Virus record (IMG/VR): IMGVR_UViG_3300009285_001934
Location: 1 to 33,430 of that record
Strand: one strand, 5' to 3'
From: a virus
Length of the DNA stretch: 33,430 bases
A program made the translations under genes and the position numbers. Position 1 is the first letter of the stretch, and each line of letters opens with the position of its first letter. Of the stretch, positions 1-6,701 are shown piece by piece. Under the pieces are notes generated by a model, which was not told the origin of the DNA, ran no database searches, and saw nothing but the letters and a program-made list of their open reading frames with translations.

Positions 1-608
1 TCAATGAGAAATGGCATATCCAACTGCCTGATAGAGACTTGGCATATCTCACGGAAGAAACGCCAGAGTTCGACAATTATATCAACGACCTTCATTGGGT
101 GCAGGAATACGCACTCAAGAACCGCGATGAGATGATGGACCGTGTACTGATTGAATTGAGTCGTACGATATACGGAGATGAGCGAGACATAGAACTAGAG
201 CGAATCAACTGCCACCATAACTTCACGCAGAGAGAACAACACTTCAACAACAACCCGTGGATTACCAGAAAGGGGGCGATACTCGCCCGCGAGGGAGTAA
301 TGGGACTCATCCCCGGCTCTATGGGAACGAAGAGTTATGTTGTTGAGGGAAAGGGAAATCCTATGTCCTTTGACTCCGCACCACATGGGGCGGGGCGCAG
401 GATGTCTCGGACAGAAGCCCGAAAACGCTTCACCAAACAAGACCTCGAAACCGCGATGGGAACAAACATTGAGTACGAACACTCGGATAAGTTTATCGAT
501 GAAATCCCAATGGCATACAAAGACATTGATACTGTGATGGAAAACTCAAAGGAACTCGTCGAAGTGCGCCACACTTTCAGCCAACTTATCAACGTAAAGG
601 GAGAATGA
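1..608 (+). CDS. rtcB: RtcB-type RNA ligase, C-terminal part (5' truncated by window edge)
   Basis: This is the 3' end of a tRNA-splicing ligase RtcB gene. The frame is open from base 3 with no stop, so the gene starts outside the window. The TTG at base 39 is an internal Leu, because the upstream residues (LPDRDLAYL) are themselves RtcB-like. Visible hallmarks are CHHNFTQRE, with histidines at a Mn-binding position of the family; the WITRKGA and IPGSMGT blocks; and HGAGRRMSR, whose His (codon 384-386) corresponds to the histidine that is guanylylated in known RtcB enzymes. RtcB joins 2',3'-cyclic-phosphate or 3'-phosphate RNA ends to 5'-OH ends using GTP and Mn2+. In a phage the likely role is repair of tRNAs or other RNAs cut by host defence nucleases; that role is inference. 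Confidence 0.93.
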   Translation, partial: NEKWHIQLPDRDLAYLTEETPEFDNYINDLHWVQEYALKNRDEMMDRVLIELSRTIYGDERDIELERINCHHNFTQREQHFNNNPWITRKGAILAREGVMGLIPGSMGTKSYVVEGKGNPMSFDSAPHGAGRRMSRTEARKRFTKQDLETAMGTNIEYEHSDKFIDEIPMAYKDIDTVMENSKELVEVRHTFSQLINVKGE

Positions 609-624
609 AATGACCATGAAACTC

Positions 625-642
625 TAACCAGAAGGAACTATG
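625..642 (+). promoter_or_regulatory. Stop/SD/start joint, copy 1
   Basis: The string TAACCAGAAGGAACTATG contains a stop codon, a strong AGAAGGA Shine-Dalgarno and the ATG of the DUF3467 gene. The TAA closes a five-codon frame (ATG at 610, peptide MTMKL). Near-identical joints lie at 888-905 and 1089-1103. Confidence 0.7.
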
Positions 643-894
643 AAGAATATCGAAATAAGGGACAACATGGACAGGGTTGGAACGTATGCGAACGCCATGT
701 CGGTCATCCACACAAAGGAAGAGTTCGTCATGGAGTATATGTATCTCAATGACTACCAAGGAGTCGGTGCTATCGTTGCCCGCATCGTTGTCACGCCAAA
801 TCACTTCAAGCGTATAATTGCTTCTCTACAGGATAATCTCAAGAAGTACGAAAAGAATGTGGGGAAGATAAACCCCGCTACTAGCCCTAACTAG
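640..894 (+). CDS. DUF3467 family protein
   Basis: An 84-residue protein that fits DUF3467. It has an early segment YANAMSVIHTKEEFVMEYMY, a central VARIVVTPNHFKRI block that matches the family's pattern of a valine-rich strand followed by SP/TPxHxKR, and a C-terminal LQDNLKKYEKNVGKI helix. The family has no established biochemical role; it is small and found in bacteria, archaea and phages. The start is fixed by the AGAAGGAACT ribosome site immediately upstream, and the stop TAG lies inside the next copy of the same joint. It sits between RtcB and NinG in what looks like the end of the early/nucleic-acid operon. Confidence 0.8.
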   Translation: MKNIEIRDNMDRVGTYANAMSVIHTKEEFVMEYMYLNDYQGVGAIVARIVVTPNHFKRIIASLQDNLKKYEKNVGKINPATSPN

Positions 895-905
895 AAGGAA
901 CTATG
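888..905 (+). promoter_or_regulatory. Stop/SD/start joint, copy 2
   Basis: TAACTAGAAGGAACTATG differs from copy 1 by one base (C to T), and that base creates the TAG that ends the DUF3467 gene. The ATG at 903 starts the next gene. Confidence 0.7.
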
Positions 906-1091
906 ACACCCACAAACGAAGAACTCTCCGACCAGTTGAAAAAACTGCAGGAGATGTTCGAGGAATTGGCGAAGAAGAACGATTGGCCGACGAGTATTCC
1001 ACAACGAATGCCGCCAGCGCCCCACTGTCCGTGTCCTCATTGTCCATCTCACCATGCCCCGTATGGGCCGCCCTATACAATCAGCTGCTAA
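903..1091 (+). CDS. Small Cys/His/Pro-rich protein, unknown
   Basis: A 62-residue protein that I do not recognise. Residues 1-27 form a charged amphipathic helix (EELSDQLKKLQEMFEELAKKN) that looks like a short coiled coil. The C-terminal half is rich in Pro, Cys and His (CPCPHCPSHH), with closely spaced Cys and His that could bind a metal, ending GPPYTISC. It is preceded by the AGAAGGAACT ribosome site of joint copy 2 and ends in TAA inside joint copy 3. Its helix-plus-metal-knuckle layout resembles the small zinc proteins at 31858-32724. Confidence 0.6.
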   Translation: MTPTNEELSDQLKKLQEMFEELAKKNDWPTSIPQRMPPAPHCPCPHCPSHHAPYGPPYTISC

Positions 1092-1103
1092 CCAGAAGGA
1101 ATG
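1089..1103 (+). promoter_or_regulatory. Stop/SD/start joint, copy 3 (shortened)
   Basis: TAACCAGAAGGAATG lacks the ACT found between the Shine-Dalgarno and ATG in the other two copies, so the SD nearly abuts the ninG ATG. That spacing is poor for ordinary initiation and suggests weaker or coupled translation of ninG. No other in-frame start precedes it, because TAA at 1089 is in frame. Confidence 0.6.
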
Positions 1104-1499
1104 AAGATCAAAGCAAAGTACCCTCATACTCTCACGTGGTACAAGAAGAAGACTTGGGATGCGTTTAGTGTGTCCATCCGTCAACGAGGGATGGATGACT
1201 ACGGTTTCAACCGATGTATCACCTGTGGAGTCAGAAAACACTGGAAGGAACTCCAAGCGGGACACTTCATCCCCGGAAGGCACAACGCGATCCTCTTTGA
1301 GGAACGTGGCGTCCACCCACAGTGTTATCATTGCAACGTCGGACTCAAAGGGAACCCCAGAAAGTACGATGCCTTCATGCGAAAGACCTACGGAGCAAAG
1401 GTCATCAAAGAACTCGAACGGCTCGATACTACAGAACGCAAGTTCACACCCCAAGAACTCATTGACCTCCGAGCGAAGTACGAAGCACTCACCACATGA
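1101..1499 (+). CDS. ninG: NinG/Rap-like recombination endonuclease
   Basis: A 132-residue protein matching the lambda NinG (Rap) family. A CxxC knuckle lies at residues 39-42 (CITC), followed by ELQAGHFIPGR (His55), then HPQCYHCN (H72, C75, C78), GNPRKYD and a KxYG block near residue 98. Family knowledge: NinG/Rap is a structure-specific endonuclease that cleaves recombination intermediates in phage lambda and carries HNH-like zinc motifs. The start follows a shortened SD joint. The end overlaps the ATG of the next gene by 4 bases (ATGA), so the two are translationally coupled. Its partner is the downstream PD-(D/E)XK nuclease, making a small recombination pair. Confidence 0.88.
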   Translation: MKIKAKYPHTLTWYKKKTWDAFSVSIRQRGMDDYGFNRCITCGVRKHWKELQAGHFIPGRHNAILFEERGVHPQCYHCNVGLKGNPRKYDAFMRKTYGAKVIKELERLDTTERKFTPQELIDLRAKYEALTT

Positions 1500-2179
1500 A
1501 GCGTGGTATATCATTCTCGGAGTTCGACTGCTACCAGAAGGACAAGAAACTCTGGTACAAGCGCTACGTTCTCGGTGAACAGGACGAGCAGAGCAAACCC
1601 CAACTCTACGGAGAGATTATCCACCAAGAGATCGCGCAACCCGGTAATCTGATCCAGCGACTCGACGAGGAGGGTTTTACCACGAAAGAGAAAGTCATTG
1701 CCCGGAAACTCTGCAACGCTATGGCATCAAAGCGTCCCCAAATCAACCCCACACCGGCTGATAAACTCTACCGCGAGGCAGAGATTGAAGAAGGCATCAT
1801 CGTCCTCGGATTCTACGACGGATTGAATACCGATCCGCTATTCACCCTCTGCGAACACAAAACCACCAAATCCCCTGACGGCAGTTGGTGGGGATGGAGC
1901 CAATATAAAGCCGATACTAACGCGCAACCCACTTTCTACGCCCTCATTGAACTCTTTGGAAAACGATGTAGCCACCGTCTGTTCCACGAAATCCGCATCA
2001 ACCGCCTCCTGACTACAACCGGAACCGTCAAAACCTTTGTCACGAATAGGTCACGCACCGACATCGAACAACTCAAGAAGTCCCTGATCTACTACGCCCG
2101 AACACTCCAACAGGAAGGACTCTGGACCCAGAGAAAGTCCCGGAAAGAGATCGAACAAATGCAACTCCCCACACCATGA
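1496..2179 (+). CDS. PD-(D/E)XK nuclease (RecB/Cas4-like exonuclease)
   Basis: A 227-residue single-domain nuclease of the PDDEXK_1 type. The N-terminus ISFSEFDCYQKDKKLWYKRYVLG is the usual family opening. H43 sits in GEIIH (motif I), D108 in GFYD, E120 and K122 in CEHKTTK (the D...ExK core), and the QxxxY-like motif is QPTFYAL near 144-150. No helicase domain is present, so this is the Cas4/AddB-tail type used by phages for end resection. It overlaps ninG upstream and the small membrane ORF downstream by 4 bases each. A role in recombination-dependent replication or DNA repair is inferred from the NinG neighbour. Confidence 0.85.
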   Translation: MKRGISFSEFDCYQKDKKLWYKRYVLGEQDEQSKPQLYGEIIHQEIAQPGNLIQRLDEEGFTTKEKVIARKLCNAMASKRPQINPTPADKLYREAEIEEGIIVLGFYDGLNTDPLFTLCEHKTTKSPDGSWWGWSQYKADTNAQPTFYALIELFGKRCSHRLFHEIRINRLLTTTGTVKTFVTNRSRTDIEQLKKSLIYYARTLQQEGLWTQRKSRKEIEQMQLPTP

Positions 2180-2307
2180 CCAAACTCGGAGAAGTCCTCA
2201 CCGCCGCCCTGCTCATCATCTTTGCCTTCTGCTTCCTCTACGGGTTCTGGTCGTTTCTTCTGCTCATTTGGCGCTTAGGTTCGTTCTTTTTCCGTTGCAT
2301 AGGTTGA
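2176..2307 (+). CDS. Small hydrophobic membrane peptide
   Basis: A 43-residue frame whose ATG overlaps the TGA of the nuclease gene (ATGA), the same coupling used by neighbouring genes. Residues 8-33 are almost entirely hydrophobic (LTAALLIIFAFCFLYGFW and onward), a clear transmembrane helix with a basic tail (RLGSFFFRCIG). No family is recognised. Its TGA overlaps the -35 box of the promoter at 2304, which marks it as the last gene of this operon. Confidence 0.6.
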   Translation: MTKLGEVLTAALLIIFAFCFLYGFWSFLLLIWRLGSFFFRCIG

Positions 2308-2332
2308 CAAAACAACCCTATTCTGCTAGTGA
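2304..2332 (+). promoter_or_regulatory. Sigma70-like promoter P1
   Basis: TTGACA at 2304-2309, a 17-base spacer, then an extended -10 region TGCTAGTGA (TG at 2324, TAGTGA 2327-2332). The -35 is consensus. The -10 hexamer is poor, but the same TGCTAGTG occurs at the promoter at 31799 with the same spacing, which supports it. Predicted start of transcription is near 2339, just after the last gene of the preceding operon. Confidence 0.6.
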
Positions 2333-2395
2333 TGTAGGTGGAACTAGTCACCGTCGAAACTCATGAGTGACCGACAAATCAAACAGCGCGTTTGA

Positions 2396-2436
2396 GCAGC
2401 CGTGTAAACCATTATAGGAACGGCTGCTTTTCTTTC
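2396..2436 (+). terminator. Intrinsic terminator or attenuator downstream of P1
   Basis: Perfect 8-bp inverted repeat GCAGCCGT (2396-2403) / ACGGCTGC (2420-2427) followed by TTTTCTTT. It lies only about 60 bases after the expected start of the P1 transcript. A ten-codon frame (ATG 2363, peptide MSDRQIKQRV, TGA 2393-2395) ends on the base just before the hairpin. This resembles a leader-peptide attenuator, or the end of a ~98-nt small RNA. The rest of 2437-2538 holds no recognised feature. Confidence 0.65.
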
Positions 2437-2538
2437 TCCTCTGTCGCCTCGCTGTCGAGCCGAATCACCTCCTCTCGACAACAAACCGTGTTCCCCACGC
2501 GCACACGAGGCGGCAGGTGAGAGTGTAAAGCAACCCAA

Positions 2539-2667
2539 ATGGATCAACCGACAAACGAAAAAAGATACTGGACACCGCGCACATACCTAGTGTTACGCAA
2601 TGGGAAGCAGATTGGTGCGTGGACGACCACTATCCTTGATCCCAAGATTCGACTCATTTACGCATAA
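2539..2667 (+). CDS. Small protein, unknown, coupled to pseB
   Basis: A 42-residue frame whose TAA shares one base with the ATG of the next gene (TAATG). The sequence MDQPTNEKRYW...YLVLRNGKQIGAW...LDPKIRLIYA looks like a short antiparallel beta protein with many aromatic and basic residues. There is no clear Shine-Dalgarno immediately upstream; an AGGTGAGAG lies about 20 bases before the ATG. The one-base stop/start junction is the main reason to believe it. Function unknown. It could instead be only a leader frame that delivers ribosomes to pseB. Confidence 0.45.
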   Translation: MDQPTNEKRYWTPRTYLVLRNGKQIGAWTTTILDPKIRLIYA

Positions 2668-3515
2668 TGCTCAACACAAAGACTAGGCCGCTTGTTGTTG
2701 CAATAACGGGAGGGACTGGGAGCTTGGGGAATGCTCTAACGAAACACCTCCTGTCGCTTCCAACCATCGGAAGGATTCGCATCATCTCCCGTGATGAGTT
2801 CAAGCAGTCCACGATGGCAGAGACGTTCACGGACAATCGTATGCGGTTCTTCGTTGGGGACGTTCGCGACGAAGATCGTATGATCGATGCACTCAGTGGG
2901 GCCGATGTTGTGGTCCACGCCGCAGCCATGAAACAGGTACCGGCGTGTGAGTACAACCCGTGGGAAGCCGTCAAGACGAACATCATGGGGACGCAAAGCG
3001 TCATTTCTGCCTGTATCAAGAACGGCGTGAAGAAGGCGGTATTTGTTTCAACAGACAAGGCGGTTGATCCGGTAAATCACTACGGAACGACCAAGAAGGT
3101 CGCCGAGAACCTCTGGCTCTATGCGGACTACACCAAGACGAACTTCGCCATCTCGCGCTGGGGGAACATCCTGTACTCACGAGGATCAGTCATCCCCATC
3201 TTCCAAGAGCAAGCGAAAACCGGAACACTGACAATCACCCACACTGATATGACGCGGTTCCTCCTCACGCTCGAGGAAGCGACGAAGTACCTCTGGGCGT
3301 GCATTGAGAAGATGAACGGTGGGGAAACTTTCATCCCATCGTGGCTCAAGAGCGCCAGAATACTCGACATCGCTCGGGCTATCGCGCCAGAAGCAACTAT
3401 CAAGGTCATCGGTGTTCGGAAGGGTGAGAAGATACACGAAACACTCGGAGACGGGTATCACTCCAACGACCCCAAGAGACTCCTGACATTTGAGGAAGTA
3501 AAGGCGCTTCTATGA
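2667..3515 (+). CDS. pseB: PseB-like UDP-GlcNAc 4,6-dehydratase (inverting)
   Basis: A 282-residue extended short-chain dehydrogenase of the FlaA1/PseB/CapD type. The Rossmann glycine motif is ITGGTGSLGNAL (13-24), an acidic GDVRDEDRM follows at 64-72, AAAMKQVPACEYNP (85-98) is the PseB/CapD signature, STDKA at 128-132 supplies the Asp-Lys pair, and the catalytic YxxxK is Y139-K143. GVRKGEKIHE near the C-terminus is the family's substrate-binding end motif. It converts UDP-GlcNAc to the 4-keto-6-deoxy-AltNAc sugar, the first step of pseudaminic acid synthesis. Length is somewhat below the usual ~330. It overlaps the next gene by 4 bases. Confidence 0.88.
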   Translation: MLNTKTRPLVVAITGGTGSLGNALTKHLLSLPTIGRIRIISRDEFKQSTMAETFTDNRMRFFVGDVRDEDRMIDALSGADVVVHAAAMKQVPACEYNPWEAVKTNIMGTQSVISACIKNGVKKAVFVSTDKAVDPVNHYGTTKKVAENLWLYADYTKTNFAISRWGNILYSRGSVIPIFQEQAKTGTLTITHTDMTRFLLTLEEATKYLWACIEKMNGGETFIPSWLKSARILDIARAIAPEATIKVIGVRKGEKIHETLGDGYHSNDPKRLLTFEEVKALL

Positions 3516-4105
3516 ACCCACACGAGGTTACCAAACAGTTCGAGAAAGCCGTTGCTGAATACACCGGCGCACCGTACGCCATTGCCACGACATCCTGCAC
3601 GATGGCGCTGCTCCTCGCCTGCGCCTACCACAAGGTCATCAAGGTCACTATTCCAAAGCGAACCTACATCTCGGTCCCCATGAGTATTATTCACGCCGGA
3701 GGCAAGGTCAGATTTGATGATCGGGAGTGGAAAGGAACCTACCAGCTCAAGCCCTACCCCATCTGGGACTCCGCCCGCTGGTTCTCATCAGGAATGTACC
3801 AAATGCCTGGTCAGATGATGTGCGTCTCGTTCCACTGGTCAAAGACGCTTGGCATAGGACAGGGTGGTGCTATACTTCATGATGATCCCAGGGCAGATAT
3901 TTGGCTCAAGAAAGCCAGATTTGATGGCAGGACAGAGGGCATTGAACCAAAGGACGATGAGTTCCCATTCCTCGGCTGGCACGCCTACATGAGTCCCCGC
4001 GATGCCGCCGAAGGACTCTCGCGCCTCGCCCTGCTTCCAAAGGACAACGACCCAATTCCCAATGATCCATATCCTGATTTGAGTACTATCAAGATATTCC
4101 AATGA
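3512..4105 (+). CDS. DegT/DnrJ/EryC1-type PLP aminotransferase, short (PseC-like)
   Basis: A 197-residue protein that matches the N-terminal large domain of sugar aminotransferases. The opening FEKAVAEYTGAPYAIATTSCTMAL gives the fold's cofactor-binding start, PIWDSARWF holds the PLP-contacting Asp, and SFHWSKTLGIGQGGAIL contains the Schiff-base Lys. The WHAYMSPRDAAEGLSRLALL segment matches the usual end of the large domain (NYRMSDIQAALGLSQL-like). It stops there, so the C-terminal small domain of about 150 residues is missing. By position it would be PseC, which aminates the PseB product using glutamate. Whether the short form is active alone is unknown. It overlaps both neighbours by 4 bases. 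Confidence 0.82.
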   Translation: MNPHEVTKQFEKAVAEYTGAPYAIATTSCTMALLLACAYHKVIKVTIPKRTYISVPMSIIHAGGKVRFDDREWKGTYQLKPYPIWDSARWFSSGMYQMPGQMMCVSFHWSKTLGIGQGGAILHDDPRADIWLKKARFDGRTEGIEPKDDEFPFLGWHAYMSPRDAAEGLSRLALLPKDNDPIPNDPYPDLSTIKIFQ

Positions 4106-4797
4106 GAACATTCCTCATCGCTGAGGTCGGCTCGAACCACGAAGGTTCGCTCAAACGCGCCCTCGAACTGATTGAGATAGCAAAAGACTCCGGCGCAGAT
4201 GCCGTGAAGTTCCAGCTCATCCCCCCATTCAAGCCCGACTGGATAGATAAGATTATCGAATACTGCAAAGACGACATTGAGTTCATGGCTTCCCCATTCA
4301 ATGAAGCAGGTGTCAACGCACTCCGAGGCAGGATCAAGCACTGGAAAATAGCCTCTACCGAAGCCGCCAATCCCGAGTTCGTGAAACTGGTACTCAAGGC
4401 CGCCAAGTTCGATACTGTATTCATCTCTGACGGCGCAACCGAGAATCCAAACAAGATCGTCGCTCTCGGCCCCAATGTTGTTCCTATGTCCTGCGTCGTG
4501 AGGTACCCAGCAGAAGTCTGGGATTACTCCTTCCAGTACCACGGACGCTGGGGACTCTCTGACCACACAGAGGGAAACCTGTACCTCCCAACCGTCGCTG
4601 TCGCAGCCGGAGCAGTCGCAGTAGAAAAGCACTTTACCGACGACCCAAAGAGAGATGGTCCCGATCATGCCTACGCCCTCACCCCAGTCCAGCTTACTGA
4701 AATGGTCCAATCTATCAGAATGACCGAGGCGCTATTCACGAATCCCAAAACAACCATCACTGACCACGTTGGCAGAACACTCCAATGGCCAACATAA
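4102..4797 (+). CDS. NeuB/PseI-like nonulosonic acid synthase without SAF domain
   Basis: A 231-residue TIM-barrel of the NeuB family. It opens FLIAEVGSNHEGSL (4-17), followed by SGADAVKFQ, FMASPFNEAG, KIASTEAANP, ISDGATENP, YPAEVWD and GLSDHTEGN, and AVAAGAVAVEKHFTDD near 171-186. These are the phosphoenolpyruvate and sugar-binding blocks of sialic/pseudaminic acid synthases. The reaction condenses a 6-carbon amino sugar with PEP. The C-terminal antifreeze-like (SAF) domain that normally completes a ~340-residue enzyme is absent. The gene overlaps the upstream aminotransferase by 4 bases and the GNAT gene by 13. Assignment to PseI rather than NeuB or LegI rests on the neighbours. Confidence 0.87.
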   Translation: MRTFLIAEVGSNHEGSLKRALELIEIAKDSGADAVKFQLIPPFKPDWIDKIIEYCKDDIEFMASPFNEAGVNALRGRIKHWKIASTEAANPEFVKLVLKAAKFDTVFISDGATENPNKIVALGPNVVPMSCVVRYPAEVWDYSFQYHGRWGLSDHTEGNLYLPTVAVAAGAVAVEKHFTDDPKRDGPDHAYALTPVQLTEMVQSIRMTEALFTNPKTTITDHVGRTLQWPT

Positions 4798-5195
4798 CTT
4801 TACGCAAAGTCGCGCCAGAGGATTTCCCATTCTTCTACGAACTGCTCGAAGACAAAACCCCCGAACAGAACATCTCCCATACTGCAATGCCCTCCTGGGA
4901 AGACCATGTAGACTTCAACACCGCCAATCCCTACGCAGAAGACTACGTACTCCTCAACGAGGATCATGTACGGGTAGGAAGAATCTACCTCACCCACAAG
5001 AACGAAATCGGCATCCACGTTCACTCTCGGTATCAAGGGAAGCACTACGGCACTGCGGCGCTGGTCACCCTCCTCGTAAAGCACAAAGACGAAGAACTCT
5101 ACGCCAACATCTCGCCCAAGAATGTTAGATCACAAGCCTTCTTTGAGAAGATGGGCTTTACCCTCCACCAGATGACGTACAAACTCGAACCATAA
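4785..5195 (+). CDS. GNAT acetyltransferase (PseH-like)
   Basis: A 136-residue GNAT-fold protein. It begins ITLRKVAPEDFPFFYELLED, the usual first strand and helix. The acetyl-CoA pyrophosphate loop is RYQGKHYGTAAL (82-93), a close match to the family Q/RxxGxG/A pattern, and it ends NVRSQAFFEKMGF (113-125), the classic GNAT motif B. In the pseudaminic pathway PseH acetylates the 4-amino group; this gene's place directly after the synthase fits that role, though GNAT specificity cannot be read from sequence. The start at 4785 lies inside the end of the synthase gene. It shares its last base with the next gene's ATG. Confidence 0.8.
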   Translation: MANITLRKVAPEDFPFFYELLEDKTPEQNISHTAMPSWEDHVDFNTANPYAEDYVLLNEDHVRVGRIYLTHKNEIGIHVHSRYQGKHYGTAALVTLLVKHKDEELYANISPKNVRSQAFFEKMGFTLHQMTYKLEP

Positions 5196-5593
5196 TGGGT
5201 CAAACAGGTAGACCGACAGTTATCACAGAGGAGACTGTCAGGAAACTTGAGAGTGCCTTCAAGATCGGCGCTAATGACTCAGAGGCCTGTCATTTCGCTA
5301 ACATTAGCCGAGAAACATACTATCGGCATCTCAAAGAGGATAAAGTCTTTAATGACAACATGACTCTAGCGAAAGAATGGCCAATCCTCGCTATGAAACG
5401 AACTATTGTTCAAGCAGCTGTAGATGGCGATAAGCAGTCTGCACAGTGGTACCTCGAGAGAAAGCGTAAGGACGAGTTCGCCCCACGGCAGGAACTCACT
5501 GGACCTGAGGGTATGCCGCTAGGGTATGTTCATTCGGGGGACATGAAGAAGCTCGACGAGGGTGTTGTAGAAACAGAACAACTACCCGAATGA
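5195..5593 (+). CDS. terS: Small terminase subunit-like DNA-binding protein
   Basis: A 132-residue protein. GRPTVITEETVRKLESAFKIGA, then EACHFANISRETYYRHLKED, make the helix-turn-helix typical of phage small terminase subunits (GRPTKLT...AGIS..TYY.W). A helical FNDNMTLAKEWPILAMKRTI block follows, and DGDKQSAQWYLERKRKDEFAPRQELTGPEG is the usual C-terminal region of this group. The small subunit recognises packaging sites and feeds DNA to the large subunit. Its position is unusual: it is inserted in the sugar operon and lies 3.2 kb upstream of terL, overlapping the GNAT gene by 1 base and the methylase by 4. A non-packaging regulator is a less likely alternative. Confidence 0.75.
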   Translation: MGQTGRPTVITEETVRKLESAFKIGANDSEACHFANISRETYYRHLKEDKVFNDNMTLAKEWPILAMKRTIVQAAVDGDKQSAQWYLERKRKDEFAPRQELTGPEGMPLGYVHSGDMKKLDEGVVETEQLPE

Positions 5594-6138
5594 ACCAACT
5601 CGAACGCTGGCAGGGGAGGTTCGGTGACGACTACAGCAAGCGGAACGACTACGATCCAAAACTACGACTCGAAGCGTTCAAGGCGCTCATCCCCAATGGT
5701 GTACGGTCAGTTCTTGAAGTAGGGTGCAACATCGGGAACAACCTGGAAACCATCAGCGCACTTGGTATACCCACTGTGGTAGGTATAGAACCCAATGTGA
5801 AAGCCGCTCGTATTGGCAAAGAACGAGGAAGAACCATCATCATCGGTGAAGCGTTAAATCTACCTATTGAGGGTTCAACCTACGACCTGGTGTTCACCGC
5901 CGGAGTCCTCATGCACATCCCAGACTACCGTGATGCGATGCGAGAGATATGGCGCGTGACACGGAAATACGCCCTCGCCATTGAATATATGGGCGACGGT
6001 GAATCAATCACCTACCACGGCAACGACGATATGCTGTGGAGGCGGAAGGGCTACGTGTACCCAGGAGAACTCATTGGGGCTGGTAAACTTGGTGAGGAGT
6101 TCGACCACTGCGGCTATCAGCTCTACAAGAAACAATGA
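5590..6138 (+). CDS. SAM-dependent methyltransferase, pseudaminic-acid-associated type
   Basis: A 182-residue class I methyltransferase. The opening ERWQGRFGDDYSKRN closely resembles the pseudaminic acid biosynthesis-associated methylase family (TIGR03587-like). The SAM glycine motif is VLEVGCNIGNN, acidic motif II is VVGIEPN, motif III is LVFTAGVLMHIPD, and the EIWRVTRKYALAIEYMGDG block follows. The C-terminus YRG-like stretch GNDDMLWRRKGYVYPGEL also fits. The family is found beside Pse genes in other bacteria, with a presumed sugar or pathway substrate that has not been fixed. Its presence strengthens the pathway call. ATGA overlaps on both sides couple it to terS and the cytidylyltransferase. 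Confidence 0.83.
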   Translation: MNQLERWQGRFGDDYSKRNDYDPKLRLEAFKALIPNGVRSVLEVGCNIGNNLETISALGIPTVVGIEPNVKAARIGKERGRTIIIGEALNLPIEGSTYDLVFTAGVLMHIPDYRDAMREIWRVTRKYALAIEYMGDGESITYHGNDDMLWRRKGYVYPGELIGAGKLGEEFDHCGYQLYKKQ

Positions 6139-6701
6139 CCACGATCATCATCCAAGCGCGCATGGGTTCCACGAGACTTCCTGGTAAGTCCATGCTCATG
6201 CTCGACGGCTACCCAGTCATCCAGCACGTGGTTGCACGCTGTCGCGCTACAAAATACCAGACGGTCGTAGCAACACCCAATACGCCCGATAACCGCCCCA
6301 TCTGGGATTTGTGCAAACAGAACGACGTTCAGCTCTACAAGGGACACCCAACAGACTTACTCAAACGATACGCAGACTGCGCCCGTATGATCGCCCCAGA
6401 CGCTGATGTCTTTATTCGCATCACCGCCGACTGCCCATTCATCAACACCGAACTGATCGTCCTCACTGAGCGGCTTTTCCGTATGTCCGGCGCAAAGGGG
6501 TACATGGGGTTCAACACTGTCCACGGACTCAACATTGAAGTGTTTGATCGTGATACCCTATTCGAGGCAGAGAAACACGGACCAGACGAGCATTGTACGA
6601 CGTGGATGCGCCAGAACTCTGACATCCCATTCCCATCATTGGAACTCAATACGCCAGAAGACTACGAACGACTCTCTACCATTTACCAACAGAAGATATG
6701 A
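6135..6701 (+). CDS. SpsF/PseF-like cytidylyltransferase
   Basis: A 188-residue nucleotidyltransferase. IIIQARMGSTRLPGKSM (4-20) is the CTP-binding signature shared by SpsF, NeuA and PseF-type enzymes. VVATPNTPDNRPIWDLCKQN, then YKGHPTDLLKRYADCA, and VFIRITADCPFI with the metal-binding Asp follow. The C-terminal GLNIEVFDRDTLFEAEK block matches the sugar-site region. It would charge the nonulosonic acid as a CMP-sugar, the donor form used by glycosyltransferases. It is shorter than the ~230 residues of most PseF/SpsF proteins. ATGA overlaps join it to the methylase and the amidotransferase. Confidence 0.84.
   Translation: MTTIIIQARMGSTRLPGKSMLMLDGYPVIQHVVARCRATKYQTVVATPNTPDNRPIWDLCKQNDVQLYKGHPTDLLKRYADCARMIAPDADVFIRITADCPFINTELIVLTERLFRMSGAKGYMGFNTVHGLNIEVFDRDTLFEAEKHGPDEHCTTWMRQNSDIPFPSLELNTPEDYERLSTIYQQKI

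Noticed and set aside
195-1514. Long - strand frames opposite rtcB and ninG (for example 891-1514)
   Set aside because: They are shadows of well-supported + strand genes.
2344-2547. 67-codon frame on the - strand opposite the P1 leader
   Set aside because: It covers a terminator on the other strand and shows no family features or ribosome site.
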